Assembly (NCBI GenBank): GCA_024233865.1
Contig: JACKPA010000002.1
Location: forward strand, 62,001-126,000
Length of the DNA: 64,000 nucleotides
Reading direction: 5' to 3'
Origin: Leptospiraceae bacterium
Lineage (GTDB): Bacteria > Spirochaetota > Leptospiria > Leptospirales > Leptospiraceae
Position 1 is the first letter of the stretch. The number at the start of each line of letters is the position of its first letter. Positions 54,601-63,298 of this stretch are shown here, one piece after another. A program made the translations under genes and the position numbers. The notes beneath the pieces are model-generated. The model saw only the letters and a list, made by a program, of their open reading frames with translations, searched no databases and had not been told where the DNA came from.

Positions 54601-55393
54601 CACTGGAATTAGTAGTTGTAGAAGCAATTATATTCCCATCTTTGTCTTTAAGATTAACCGTTAGACCGGACAATGGTCCTGCAGGAATGGTTACATCCCC
54701 GATAAATCCTGGGGTTCTTGCATTTCCAGAAATGACTGCAGCACCACTTTGGTTGTATAACCTTTCCGGTTTTAGATCATTCACGTTTACAGTAGTAACT
54801 CCAACATCATTTGTCGGGTCGTGAGTAAACAGAATATCCTCATAAGCATAGTTTAATCCTTCACCGGTGTTTGTTAAAACCCGATAATTACCATTTTCTA
54901 AGTCTGGAATGGTGAAATTATAGTTTCCATTGGCATCAGGATTGGTTGTTGCAACTACAACTTCTTCTCCGTTCACGTTTTTTACCAATTTTACCGTAAC
55001 TTTTGTTAAATCTATAGCCGCATCTTGCTCCGGTGTACACCCCGGTGGGCTATTATTTTCCGGTGGATTCAAACAGAGAGGATTATCTCCAATGACTGGT
55101 ACGATTTGTCCTTCTATTACAGCAGCACCTGAAGTATCAACTTCTTGTGCAGATGTATCGTCTTCTTCTTGTCCGGGTGGTAATAAAACACCATTCTGAT
55201 CAGTTCCCGTGCTACCTGCAGAAGCTCCATCTACACTACCTGTCAAGCCCATCATCCAAAAAGGAAGTACTCCTTTTTTCTTACCTCCACAACCCACCAT
55301 TGATAGCATTAAAAAAATAAGGACTAAAAGCTTTCCAAAGTCCCCAACATTAAATTTTTTATAGTTATAGTTTATCTTCCTAAGAAATTTCAT
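51629..55393 (-). CDS. Large lipoprotein with carboxypeptidase-like repeat domains and a C-terminal DUF2135-like domain
   Basis: 1254 residues from ATG 55393, with AAGGAGCAAGAAA before it; the frame opens nine codons earlier. The signal ends in LSMVGC-GGKKKG, a lipobox. After a Ser/Gly/Glu-rich linker, at least eight beta-sandwich repeats follow, each with a G-x-V/I start and DANGNYNFTIPDLENGNYRV-like pattern (CarboxypepD_reg/SdrD-like), such as NANGQYQINNIDPGDYVL and SDGSFAITNVPAGNYTME. The C-terminal 170 residues (VVIWGEKPRDVDSHLEYG, then DDVTSYGPETITL) resemble the DUF2135/YfaP-like domain, with eight Cys-rich positions. Likely a long surface stalk or adhesin. Repeats suggest expansion by duplication. 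Confidence 0.8.
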   Translation of the reverse strand: MKFLRKINYNYKKFNVGDFGKLLVLIFLMLSMVGCGGKKKGVLPFWMMGLTGSVDGASAGSTGTDQNGVLLPPGQEEDDTSAQEVDTSGAAVIEGQIVPVIGDNPLCLNPPENNSPPGCTPEQDAAIDLTKVTVKLVKNVNGEEVVVATTNPDANGNYNFTIPDLENGNYRVLTNTGEGLNYAYEDILFTHDPTNDVGVTTVNVNDLKPERLYNQSGAAVISGNARTPGFIGDVTIPAGPLSGLTVNLKDKDGNIIASTTTNSSGDYNFCFHSTASCPSGGYVTEDYLNNGSYTVEIKGSTATPQEGRTFEDVSLNTNFKFSGKDQNVANDINMSNANLAWNAATSSQGTINVMVNNAANTDTSTPFTVVLKDSVGNIISTTTRVGSGPVTLTGSDMTGGVYFVEVSNPNMLPTSSSFNFIPHSAGGNKEVTASTLNVVPKPSNVTGSIQGPGGNPNPVPGSVINFKPDGTQPPTNLLYLLKSDDERLRNLATLWIAEGCPSCYANCAAGGFQAQCVATQQANYPSGWNYLTYSNKVYEVNGTQLTMTAVAGKWDYYISAPGYENSSNGTMTLNGQDVNVPPIILTPSEKRSQIKGSVVVRDTQVNGATTNNANVSGLFTVMLGNTNNLGQPVAHITTTANGQFAFDGNSKVIPLTNVPDLDGDGVITDTDRVKYAIGAYASAPLLSSGAGVSGVGASNSVDSTGGFYNFKQSSYQVIVADPLGHILTTPKQADNSSVVTNTYTNGNAILNLNGITVPHISRRQISGTITDAFSTSAVDGATVTLGVMDANNQFQATVRRDCTGGAADATTCTMPTVRTPGSDQVVPSVTTNANGQYQINNIDPGDYVLKISKNGIDTYVPVTVPSNSNTVANAQVITTNGRGNLTGTVRQLNQYGEQVNFTGTYSIELISPIFGGTVRPTSGVMPASLASGPTTFSNVPTYNAFGINAASWKVRFIAAGYNTVEGLVNIQANATTSFDIITMIPGYQPPAAISGSAINAMTNTSLNMSGLTVRIREGVNVTSGPYVTNVGAVTTGSDGSFAITNVPAGNYTMEVSGPGVVTTYRTVVSAGPDTPRSQNIVVSPTVGDGEVRIVVIWGEKPRDVDSHLEYGDSSCKTSSGKKCQVVWNDRCHFGSGTCNNGAGAGNPNYDAALDVDDVTSYGPETITLKGTFWSSPTVSRRDYSLYNWTNEVALSTSGAIVKVFKSSGMVRSYNVSSAQAGRWWQIFCLKSDKSIVDVGQPSCNANDFFNAPRN

Positions 55394-55485
55394 TTTCTTG
55401 CTCCTTTTCTTATTGTACAAAGAGTTAAATTGTGGTAGGCCGGAGAGTTTTACGATAAGATGTCAGTTGACTTTCTGACCGTACC

Positions 55486-55656
55486 TTTACTTAGACTATT
55501 TAAGTAAATAAAAGTTCATTTTTATTTTTTTTTTTATAAATAATATGATTTTTTTTGTAATCAGATTCGGATACTTTAATAAATATAAAGAAAATAGGTT
55601 GAAAGATTAAATATAATTATTAAAATTATCTTGTGTTAAGTGAATTTACTTAACAC
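55486..55656. promoter_or_regulatory. Two TTACTTAA-like inverted repeats upstream of the ankyrin operon
   Basis: TTTACTTA (55486-55493) with TAAGTAAA (55501-55508), and GTGTTAAGT (55633-55641) with ACTTAACAC (55648-55656), both perfect stems with 6-7-base loops. The two palindromes share an ACTTA/TAAGT half-site. The 314-base gap 55394-55707 between the divergent genes contains no ORF I can support, so these are candidate operator sites or leader hairpins. Confidence 0.35.
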
Positions 55657-55707
55657 TCACTGTAAAATATAGCGAAAATAACCTAACTGAAAAAGGAGAA
55701 ATGTGTC

Positions 55708-56757
55708 ATGAAAAGAATTATTTATGTCTTTTTAGTTTTTTATACATTATTTTTTTATAAAAACACTTATGGAGACACTCTTTATTTCAAAAATGGAACG
55801 AAAGTGAATGGTAAAATTTTAACACAATCCCAAAAGTTTATAAAAATAAAAATTAAAGGAAAAGTTAAAAAAGTCCATAAATCCGAAATAAAGGCAATCT
55901 CTTATGATGCAAAAAATAAATTATACAGAAAAAAGAATCCCCAAAAAGCTCTAAATATATCCAACTCTCCCAGAAACGAAGATAAAATTTTTGTTTTTGT
56001 CAGAGATAATGATTTGGATTCTCTTAAAAAACTACTTGAAAGCAAAAAAATTGATGTAAATGCTCAAAATATTGACGGGCTTACCGCAGCTATGATAGCG
56101 GCTGATAGTGGCTTTGTTGAAGTTACAAAACTTTTACTAGAGAAAAATGCAGACGTTAATATCAAAGGTAAGGAAAATGAAACTGCTCTTATGCTTGCTT
56201 GTAGTGGAGGTTACACCGAAATTGTTAAGTTATTAATCAAAAAAGGTGCTAAAGTAAATGATAAAAACAGTGATATGGAAACTCCTTTAATGTTGGCGAG
56301 TGACCAAGGACACACAGAAATTGTTAAAATACTAATCGAAAATGATGCTGCAATCAATGATAAAAACAAAAATAGGGATAACGCTTTGATGATTGCCTCT
56401 GATAAAGGATACGTTGAAATTGTAAAACTTTTGGTTTATAATGATAGCAACGTAAATTCCAAAAATAAAAATAGAGAGAGCGCCTTAATGTTAGCTACCG
56501 ATAAAGGGTATACCGAAGTTGTGAGGGTTTTGGTTTATAATGATGCCAACATTAATTCTAGAAACAAATATGGATGGACGGCTCTTATGATGGCAGCATA
56601 CAATGGATATTTGCCAATAGTTAAATTATTGGTTTACAACGATGCAAGCCTAAATATAAGGAATAGAAATAGAGAAACAGCCCTTATGATGGCAGAAGAA
56701 AACGGACATAAAGAAATAGTAAAATTTTTAAAAGAAAGCGGAGCCGGAGCCTATTGA
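55708..56757 (+). CDS. Exported ankyrin-repeat protein 1
   Basis: 349 residues. A signal peptide (MKRIIYVFLVFYTLFFYKNTYG) is followed by a basic strand-rich region (DTLYFKNGTKVNGKIL, with many Lys) and then eight ankyrin repeats (about 95-345), the later ones near-identical in helix 2 (VKLLVYNDAS, VRVLVYNDAN, VKLLVYNDSN). This indicates recent internal duplication. Ribosome site AAAAAGGAG. Its stop overlaps the TTG start of the next gene. Likely a periplasmic or surface binding scaffold; the partner is unknown. Confidence 0.85.
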   Translation: MKRIIYVFLVFYTLFFYKNTYGDTLYFKNGTKVNGKILTQSQKFIKIKIKGKVKKVHKSEIKAISYDAKNKLYRKKNPQKALNISNSPRNEDKIFVFVRDNDLDSLKKLLESKKIDVNAQNIDGLTAAMIAADSGFVEVTKLLLEKNADVNIKGKENETALMLACSGGYTEIVKLLIKKGAKVNDKNSDMETPLMLASDQGHTEIVKILIENDAAINDKNKNRDNALMIASDKGYVEIVKLLVYNDSNVNSKNKNRESALMLATDKGYTEVVRVLVYNDANINSRNKYGWTALMMAAYNGYLPIVKLLVYNDASLNIRNRNRETALMMAEENGHKEIVKFLKESGAGAY

Positions 56758-57539
56758 AAAAATTAGCAGTAGTTACTTTTATATTCTTCTTTGTATTTAG
56801 TGTTTTTTCACCTGCTTCCTATATATATTCCAAAGGGAATAAAAAAAGTCATCATCTGATAGCCAAAAAAAAGGGAAAAAAGCAAAGTAAATACAAAAAA
56901 CGTATAAAAACAAAGGGTAAAAAAACGCAAAAATATCCTAAAGTTAAAACAAAAAAAAGGAGTTTAAAGGAATATTATAAAGCTTGTAAATCCGGTGATA
57001 TTCACTTGGTTAATTTATTTCTTAAAAAAAAGCCAGGCTTAATTAACAAAAAAGATAAAAATAAAGACACCTGCCTTTTGCTAGCAATACACAGTAACCA
57101 ACTAAAGCTTGTGGCTTATCTAATAAAGAAAAATGCAAATTTACAAATTCGAGACAAATTCAAGCGAACACCACTTATGCTAGCGTCCAAAGACGGGAAT
57201 GTTCAAATAGTTAAATGGTTTCTTGATAGAAAAGTTTCTGTAAATTCCGTAGATTTATTTAACAGGACTGCTTTGATGTTTGCGAGTTTGCACAACCATT
57301 TTGATATAGTAACAACCCTCGTTGAAAACGGAGCGAATATTAATAGTATAAATAAATTTGGAAACACTGCCCTGCACTATGCGGTGGAAAATGGGAATTT
57401 AGACAATGTGGAATATTTAATTAAAAATGGTGCAAACCTTAATATAAAAGACGTAAACGGAAAAACACCTTTAGAACTAGCTAAAGATTATGAACATAAT
57501 GAAATTGTCGAATTATTGAAAAAAAACTCTTCCTTGTAA
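56754..57539 (+). CDS. Exported ankyrin-repeat protein 2
   Basis: 261 residues, TTG start overlapping the stop of protein 1 with a GGAG site, so translation is coupled. An N-terminal hydrophobic segment (LAVVTFIFFFVFSVFSPASY) is a signal peptide. A strongly basic linker (KKKGKKQSKYKKRIKTKGKK) is followed by six ankyrin repeats (about 85-260), for example RTPLMLASKDGNVQIVKWF and NTALHYAVENGNLDNVEYL. The Lys-rich linker may contact the anionic membrane or nucleic acid. The two proteins may act as a pair. Confidence 0.83.
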   Translation: MKKLAVVTFIFFFVFSVFSPASYIYSKGNKKSHHLIAKKKGKKQSKYKKRIKTKGKKTQKYPKVKTKKRSLKEYYKACKSGDIHLVNLFLKKKPGLINKKDKNKDTCLLLAIHSNQLKLVAYLIKKNANLQIRDKFKRTPLMLASKDGNVQIVKWFLDRKVSVNSVDLFNRTALMFASLHNHFDIVTTLVENGANINSINKFGNTALHYAVENGNLDNVEYLIKNGANLNIKDVNGKTPLELAKDYEHNEIVELLKKNSSL

Positions 57540-57647
57540 AGCTATTCTCTGTCAATCTTTTATTGAAAAGAAAAATACATTAGACTTGTTGGTTTTTTAA
57601 AAGCAAGATATTCCGTAATCTACTTGATGAGTTAATTACTGACAACC

Positions 57648-58943
57648 TTATGCTTTGCTGCTCATATATTTTTTTCTAACAAGAAATAAGAGTAGGTTTA
57701 ATAAAAACCCAAAAACAAAAATTAAAAACAAATCCCAGTTATTATAAACAACAGAAATCAAACAAACAATACCAAGTAATAACGATATGGCTGGTAAAAA
57801 AGGATAAAGGGGAGTTTTATAAGGTCTTTTCATTTCCGGAAACTTTTTTCGTAATACAAAAAGTCCAACCATACTTATAATATACATCACGATAGCACCC
57901 ATAACAGAAAGTGTTATCAATTTGTCCGTTTTCCCCAGCAAAATAAAAATTATTCCTAAAACTCCACCCAACAAACATGCCAAATCCGGAGAATGTGTTT
58001 TCGGATTCAAGTGTGAAAGAAATTTAGGAAGATAATTTTCTCTAGATAACGCAAATATCTGACGTGAATAACCTAAAATGATCCCCAATAAAGATGCCAT
58101 AATACCAAAAAGTCCAAAGAAAGTAAAAATACTCACTAGTAAAGTTTTTTCTCCTTTGATAAAAAGGAGTGCTCGAGGCAGAGGGTTATCTGTTTTAGAA
58201 AGTTCTTCCGAAATACCCAAACCTGATGTGAGAATCATTATTCCCATAGCAAAAAAAACCAGAGTTCCAATTCCTAAAGAATAACCAAGTGGAATATCTT
58301 TGGTTGGATTTTCTGTTTCTTCCGCTGCCATTGCTACTCCTTCCAAAGCAAGATAAAACCATATAGAAAACGGTATCGTAGCAAAAACGGATGACCACCT
58401 CAAATTTCCACTCAATCCAATATGCTTAAAATCAAAATGAGGTGCTACTTGTAGTATATATAACAAGATTCCAAAGGAGGCGATAATAGTGACAAACAAC
58501 TCAAAACGAGCCGTTTGGTATACACCCAATAAGTTTATCAATGTAAACAGAACAATAGCTGCTACAGCAGCCGGTATTTGAGGAATATCCGGAATGAGAA
58601 AGTGTAAATAAGCACCTAAAGCAGACGCTATTGCTGGAGGAGCAAACAAGAATTCAACTAGCGTAGCAAAACCGGCGATAAAACCACCAATATCTCCTAA
58701 AGCTTTTCGAGAATAGGCAAAAGGACCACCTGCTTTTGGTATGGCAGTAGTAAGTTCTGTGAAACTAAAAGCGAAACATATATAAAAAATACTGATTAAA
58801 ACTGTGGAAACAAGAAACTCCCAAGGCGTTGCCACTTGATACCCATAGCTCCATCCAAAATAGTCTCCAGAAATCACCAATCCAACGGCAATCGCCCATA
58901 GATGAATAGGCTTTAGTGACTTTTTAAGGCTTTCCTTTTCCAT
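57648..58943 (-). CDS. Ethanolamine permease-like APC transporter
   Basis: 431 residues, about 12 membrane segments. MEKESLKKSLKPIHLWAIAVGLVISGDYFGWSYGY and TTAIPKAGGPFAYSRKALGD match the ethanolamine permease (Eat) branch of the amino-acid/polyamine/organocation family; LEGVAMAAEETENPTKDIP is the conserved loop. No eut genes are in the window. The start abuts the stop of the helicase gene with no spacing. Confidence 0.85.
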   Translation of the reverse strand: MEKESLKKSLKPIHLWAIAVGLVISGDYFGWSYGYQVATPWEFLVSTVLISIFYICFAFSFTELTTAIPKAGGPFAYSRKALGDIGGFIAGFATLVEFLFAPPAIASALGAYLHFLIPDIPQIPAAVAAIVLFTLINLLGVYQTARFELFVTIIASFGILLYILQVAPHFDFKHIGLSGNLRWSSVFATIPFSIWFYLALEGVAMAAEETENPTKDIPLGYSLGIGTLVFFAMGIMILTSGLGISEELSKTDNPLPRALLFIKGEKTLLVSIFTFFGLFGIMASLLGIILGYSRQIFALSRENYLPKFLSHLNPKTHSPDLACLLGGVLGIIFILLGKTDKLITLSVMGAIVMYIISMVGLFVLRKKFPEMKRPYKTPLYPFLPAISLLLGIVCLISVVYNNWDLFLIFVFGFLLNLLLFLVRKKYMSSKA

Positions 58944-60737
58944 TTAGTATCTTTTTTTGTGACTTTTAGGCTTTTGTTTGTTTATGTCCTTTTTTCTATT
59001 GTCACTGCTTTGCCTTTTTGATTTCTTGTCTTTGGGAAAATCGTTTTGAGTTCTCCTCTTTTCCGGCTTTTTATCCTCCCCTACTTTGGAAATTTTTAAC
59101 AATTGCCCTGCTATCTTAACTTTCTTTAAGTTTCTGTAAACATCTTTTGGCATTCCCTCTGGAATATCAATGGTGCTAAAATCTTCATAAACATTGACTT
59201 TGCCAAAGTCGCTACCATCAAGACCTGATTCGGAAGAAATTGTGCGGATGATATTGTTCACCTTTACACCGTGAACATTTCCAACTTCTATTCTATACCT
59301 TACCATTCCAGGTTCGGTGGATTGCTCGATAGTTTGAAACGACTTTTGCTCACTCTGCTCATCAACTAAAACGTCATCTTCTAAAGAATCTTTTTTATTT
59401 TTAGGAATGTGAGGGAAAGAGTGAGGATCAGTATCATAAAGCATTTTTGCAAGGGCTGCGGCAATATCAAAAGTATTTAAACTTTTTTCCGCTTTTATCT
59501 CTTCTACAATTTTGGAAAACACTTCCAATCCACCAATTTCTACTGTGTCAAAAATCCTTTGTTTTAACTTAACTATTCGCAGGTCATTGATATCTTGTCT
59601 CGAAGGTAAGACCATCTCTTCAATAGTTTTACCGGTAGCTTTTTGGATGACTGAAAGCATCCTTCTTTCTCTAGGAGATACAAATAAAATGGCATCACCA
59701 CTCCTACCGGCTCTTCCGGTTCTTCCAATTCTATGAATGTAAGATTCAGTATCATAAGGAATATCATAATTGATAACATGGCTGATTCGCTCCACATCCA
59801 AACCTCTGGCAGCCACGTCCGTAGCGATCAAAATGTCTAACTTGCCAGACTTTAAATCTTCTACGGTTTTTTCTCTCTGGTTTTGGGCTATATCACCATT
59901 GATAGCAGTACAGGCATAACCTCTAGCATTGAGTTTATCTGCAAGCTCTATGGTCTCAAGTTTAGTCCTTACAAAAATGATAATACCTTCCGATTCTTCC
60001 GATTCTAGAATTCGTGTAAGAGCGTCCAATTTATTGACATTTGTCACGACCCAATATCTTTGTCGAATCGTTTCCGCTGTGGTTGTTTTCAACTTGATAG
60101 TAACTTCTTGGGGATCATGTTGATGTTTCTGGGCTATTTTCTTTATTTCTAAAGGAATAGTCGCAGAAAAGAGAGCAAGTTGTCTTCCTGGAGGAGTTTG
60201 TTCTAAAATCCATTTCACATCTTCTATAAAACCCATCCTGAGCATTTCATCAGCTTCGTCAAGAACCAAGCTCATAACAGACGATAGAGACAGAGTCTTT
60301 TTTCTTATATGATCCATCACTCTTCCTGGCGTTCCCACAACTACGTGTACACCTCGGTTCAATTGCTTTAGCTGAATCGAATAACTTTGACCTCCATAAA
60401 TGGGCATTACATGAAAGCCTTTTAAATGGGTAGCGTATTTTTGAAATGCCTCTGAAACTTGAATAGCAAGTTCCCTAGTTGGCGTGAGTATAACCACTTG
60501 TGGAGTCAATTTTTGTAGATTGATTCTTGCCAGTAAAGGTAGTGCAAAGGCAGCAGTTTTTCCTGTTCCGGTTTGTGCTTGGCCCAATACATCTTTCCCA
60601 GCTAAAACATAAGGAATGATTTCCGATTGGATGGGTGTGGGTGTTTCATATCCCAACTCTTCAAGTACTTTTAGTAGCGGTTCCGGAAGGTTTAATTCTC
60701 GAAAACTCGAAATTAGATTATTTGTGGCAGTGGTCAC
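58944..60737 (-). CDS. deaD: DEAD-box ATP-dependent RNA helicase (DeaD/CsdA type)
   Basis: 597 residues, GTG start with AGGAG. Q motif (FRELNLPEPLLKVLEELGYETPTPIQ), AQTGTGKT (I), PTRELA (Ia), TPGR (Ib), VLDEADEM (II), SAT (III), RGLDVERISHVINYD (V) and HRIGRTGRAG (VI). A DbpA-like RNA-binding domain follows (about 470-545: VRYRIEVGNVHGVKVNNIIR, YEDFSTIDIPEGMP), then a basic Lys/Arg tail. Expected in ribosome assembly and mRNA remodelling, often cold-induced. No regulatory leader was recognised. Confidence 0.9.
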   Translation of the reverse strand: MTTATNNLISSFRELNLPEPLLKVLEELGYETPTPIQSEIIPYVLAGKDVLGQAQTGTGKTAAFALPLLARINLQKLTPQVVILTPTRELAIQVSEAFQKYATHLKGFHVMPIYGGQSYSIQLKQLNRGVHVVVGTPGRVMDHIRKKTLSLSSVMSLVLDEADEMLRMGFIEDVKWILEQTPPGRQLALFSATIPLEIKKIAQKHQHDPQEVTIKLKTTTAETIRQRYWVVTNVNKLDALTRILESEESEGIIIFVRTKLETIELADKLNARGYACTAINGDIAQNQREKTVEDLKSGKLDILIATDVAARGLDVERISHVINYDIPYDTESYIHRIGRTGRAGRSGDAILFVSPRERRMLSVIQKATGKTIEEMVLPSRQDINDLRIVKLKQRIFDTVEIGGLEVFSKIVEEIKAEKSLNTFDIAAALAKMLYDTDPHSFPHIPKNKKDSLEDDVLVDEQSEQKSFQTIEQSTEPGMVRYRIEVGNVHGVKVNNIIRTISSESGLDGSDFGKVNVYEDFSTIDIPEGMPKDVYRNLKKVKIAGQLLKISKVGEDKKPEKRRTQNDFPKDKKSKRQSSDNRKKDINKQKPKSHKKRY

Positions 60738-61043
60738 TTAATTCTCCTAAAAATTACAAAAGGATCAAATATTGCCGACTGTCTCACTTTGTTGGCAATT
60801 CCCATACTATGATTTAACACTATCCTTATATATCAATCTGTTTTCCTTGTGATATATTAATATTTAATCCGGTGAGACGTTTGTTTCCAATCGACTTGCC
60901 AAATTTACTTACTTTACTTTAACCCATAGGAGTTATTTTCGTGAGAAAGTCTAATTCTTATAGTTTTTTTCTTTATTAAAATAACATAAGTGAGATACAT
61001 TACATATCCTCTATGAGTATAATTAAAAAAGGAAAGGAAAAAG
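60738..61043. promoter_or_regulatory. 306-base divergent intergenic region with a candidate promoter
   Basis: No ORF is supported. On the plus strand GTATAAT (TATAAT at 61018-61023) lies about 20 bases before the start of the small coiled-coil gene and would give a very short leader; a convincing -35 box was not seen. On the minus strand this is the long upstream region of the helicase gene, where a cold-shock leader would sit. Confidence 0.3.
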
Positions 61044-61247
61044 ATGGACCAAAAAGATTTATATTTAAAGCAAATAGAAAACCTAAAGAGAGAAAAAAAT
61101 GAACTTATTGAAACTAACAAGAAATTGTTAGAAGAAAATAAAATTTTAGTTGATAAATTGATCAATTATGAAAAAGACAATACAGCAACTCATCCAGCAA
61201 TAGACGATGAGATCGAATCATGGAACGATGAAAATAAAGAAAATTAA
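61044..61247 (+). CDS. Small coiled-coil protein
   Basis: 67 residues. LKQIENLKREKNELIETNKK and the following LLEENKILVDKLINYEKD form one heptad coiled coil, as in ZapB- or SlyX-like small proteins, with an acidic tail. Ribosome site AAAGGAAAGGAAAAAG. Family not established. Confidence 0.65.
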   Translation: MDQKDLYLKQIENLKREKNELIETNKKLLEENKILVDKLINYEKDNTATHPAIDDEIESWNDENKEN

Positions 61248-61304
61248 AGACATACATTTTAAGAAAAGAAAAAAAATAACTCATTTACTTTAAAAGGATT
61301 GGTT

Positions 61305-62012
61305 ATGAATCGTATAGGTGTTATTTTTATATTATCTGTATTTTCTATTTCCTACTTGTATTGTGAGGTAGATATAAATTATAACTACCATTACAACAAA
61401 AGCGGACCATATACAAAATTTTCCGATTGGGTGCCCTATCGGTTACACAAATGGGAGCCAAAACATCTGGAAGATTTTTATCAACTATATGGCTTAACCC
61501 AACATTATAATGAAAATGAGCTTAGAAAAGATATTTATTTCTTAAAAATTGGTCTAAGAAAGAAGTTTAGGCATCCTCGAAATGCTTTGTGTCATATAAA
61601 GAATGAAAAAACGTATTATAAATATAGAAACCTTATGTTTATGCATATCAATCTACGTATAATGCGAGCTTATATGAGACTTGCTTCTAAATATGATAAG
61701 CGCCATTTATATTTCTATAATCTCGACTTTGCTCATGAATTGAAAAATTCATTTAAAATAGCCAATGATTTTTACAATGCAGCTCTTCCTTATTGGAAAG
61801 AATCAAAAAAATATGCAGAAAATGCTGATCAAATTGTAGAAGAGATTGACCTAGGTACAATTGAAACGGAAAGGTTTGAAATTATGAATAAGAAATTGGA
61901 TTTTGAGAGAATTATCACCGATCATCTTTTAAGATTAGATAAAAAGAGGCAAACGGTAGATGAATTCTTAGCAAAAAATCCTGGAGCTGACAAACCATTT
62001 TTGGATAGATAG
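61305..62012 (+). CDS. Exported protein of unknown function
   Basis: 235 residues from ATG 61305 (AAAGGA 7 bases upstream); a TTG two codons earlier is also in frame. A signal peptide (IGVIFILSVFSISYLYC) is followed by Tyr/His-rich and helical segments (HKWEPKHLEDFYQLYGLTQH, YDKRHLYFYNLDFAHEL, KKLDFERIITDHLLRLDKKR), perhaps a TPR-like helical fold. I recognise no family. It is two bases from the amidase gene, so a role in envelope or septum processes is possible. Confidence 0.7.
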   Translation: MNRIGVIFILSVFSISYLYCEVDINYNYHYNKSGPYTKFSDWVPYRLHKWEPKHLEDFYQLYGLTQHYNENELRKDIYFLKIGLRKKFRHPRNALCHIKNEKTYYKYRNLMFMHINLRIMRAYMRLASKYDKRHLYFYNLDFAHELKNSFKIANDFYNAALPYWKESKKYAENADQIVEEIDLGTIETERFEIMNKKLDFERIITDHLLRLDKKRQTVDEFLAKNPGADKPFLDR

Positions 62013-62014
62013 AA

Positions 62015-63298
62015 GTGAGAAAAAAAATCGTTTTACTCTTATTTTTTATTTCATTTTGCTCAGTGAAAGATCAAAGATTAAAAATCTTAATACATGATAG
62101 TGATCTTGCAGGCTATATCGAGATCGAAAATGAAGTCATACAAATCTATGCAAATCCAAAAAAGAAAAGCAAGCCGGAATTTCGTATAAAAAAAGAAGAA
62201 ATCCCTTTGTTTGAAAAAATGTTTTCCGTTCTTTCTCCTAGAGAAATCTTTCAAAACTATTCCCATGGAGAACTGTCCAAATTTCCTGATGATGTTTTAA
62301 ATAAAATCAAAACAGAAAGCGAAAAAAATTTGACGACAAGCAAAAGTCCGGATAAACCTTTGGAAGGTATAAAAATTGCCATCGATCCGGGTCACTTTTC
62401 AATGGATTCGGAAGGTGCTAAGATAGACGAAAGGTATATGAGCGTTGAGTTGGATGGAGAGAAAATCAATTTTTTTGAAGCAGACCTAAGCTTAGCTACC
62501 GCCAAATACCTAAAGTCATTTTTGGAAAAATATGGCTCAGAAGTTTTTATAACAAGACAAGAAAGAGGAAAATCTTCTTATGGCATGTTTTATGAAGATT
62601 GGTTAAAAGACTTGGAAAAAATCAAAAATTGTCTAGAAGAACGGTTTTTCTACCATGAAGAATTCAAAAATCATTCTTTTGAAAATTTTTATGCAACCAA
62701 TTGTGATATACGAAACAGAGCAAAGATGATCAATGCCTTTCATCCGGACTTAACCATAATTATCCATTTCAATGTAGATGATTTCAGAAATGGATTGCCA
62801 TCAGATAAAAATTATAGCTTAATCTTTGTTCCCGGTTCTTTCCTTGCTGACGAATTGAGGAATAAAATGGATCGAATACAATTTCTTAGATTATTTCTGA
62901 CAAGTCACCTCCAAGACTCCATACTCCTTTCGGAAAAAATAGAAAAACAATTTAATGAATATCTTAAAGTTCCACCATTACCACAAAAATTGGAAACAGA
63001 AATCATTCCAACCTATACAAAGCACTGTGTTTTTGTCCAAGATGGAATTTGGGCAAGAAACCTATCTTTGACAAGGTTGGTTCATTCTCCTCTCGCTTAT
63101 ACGGAAGTATTGTACCAAAACAATAGGGAAGAATTAAAAAACCTTAGTAACCTGACAGAAGAAATTGATGGAATGAAAACTTCCAAGAGAATCAAAGGTG
63201 CTGCTACCGCTCATTTTTATGGAATTGTAGAATATCTGCATGCAAAGGGGAACATAGATGATGTATCCAAAGAACGTTTGTTAAAGGATAAATTCTAG
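62015..63298 (+). CDS. N-acetylmuramoyl-L-alanine amidase (Amidase_3)
   Basis: 427 residues, GTG start. An N-terminal hydrophobic segment (IVLLLFFISFC) is a signal peptide, possibly a lipobox. The catalytic domain starts near 118: GIKIAIDPGHFSMDSEGAK with the first zinc His, NFFEADLSLATAKYLKSFL with the zinc Glu, RNRAKMINAFHPDLTIIIHFNVDD with the second His. A long insertion (about 190-220) lies between them. The zinc enzyme cleaves the MurNAc-L-Ala bond of peptidoglycan. The last 18 bases overlap the convergent phospholipase D gene. Confidence 0.85.
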   Translation: MRKKIVLLLFFISFCSVKDQRLKILIHDSDLAGYIEIENEVIQIYANPKKKSKPEFRIKKEEIPLFEKMFSVLSPREIFQNYSHGELSKFPDDVLNKIKTESEKNLTTSKSPDKPLEGIKIAIDPGHFSMDSEGAKIDERYMSVELDGEKINFFEADLSLATAKYLKSFLEKYGSEVFITRQERGKSSYGMFYEDWLKDLEKIKNCLEERFFYHEEFKNHSFENFYATNCDIRNRAKMINAFHPDLTIIIHFNVDDFRNGLPSDKNYSLIFVPGSFLADELRNKMDRIQFLRLFLTSHLQDSILLSEKIEKQFNEYLKVPPLPQKLETEIIPTYTKHCVFVQDGIWARNLSLTRLVHSPLAYTEVLYQNNREELKNLSNLTEEIDGMKTSKRIKGAATAHFYGIVEYLHAKGNIDDVSKERLLKDKF

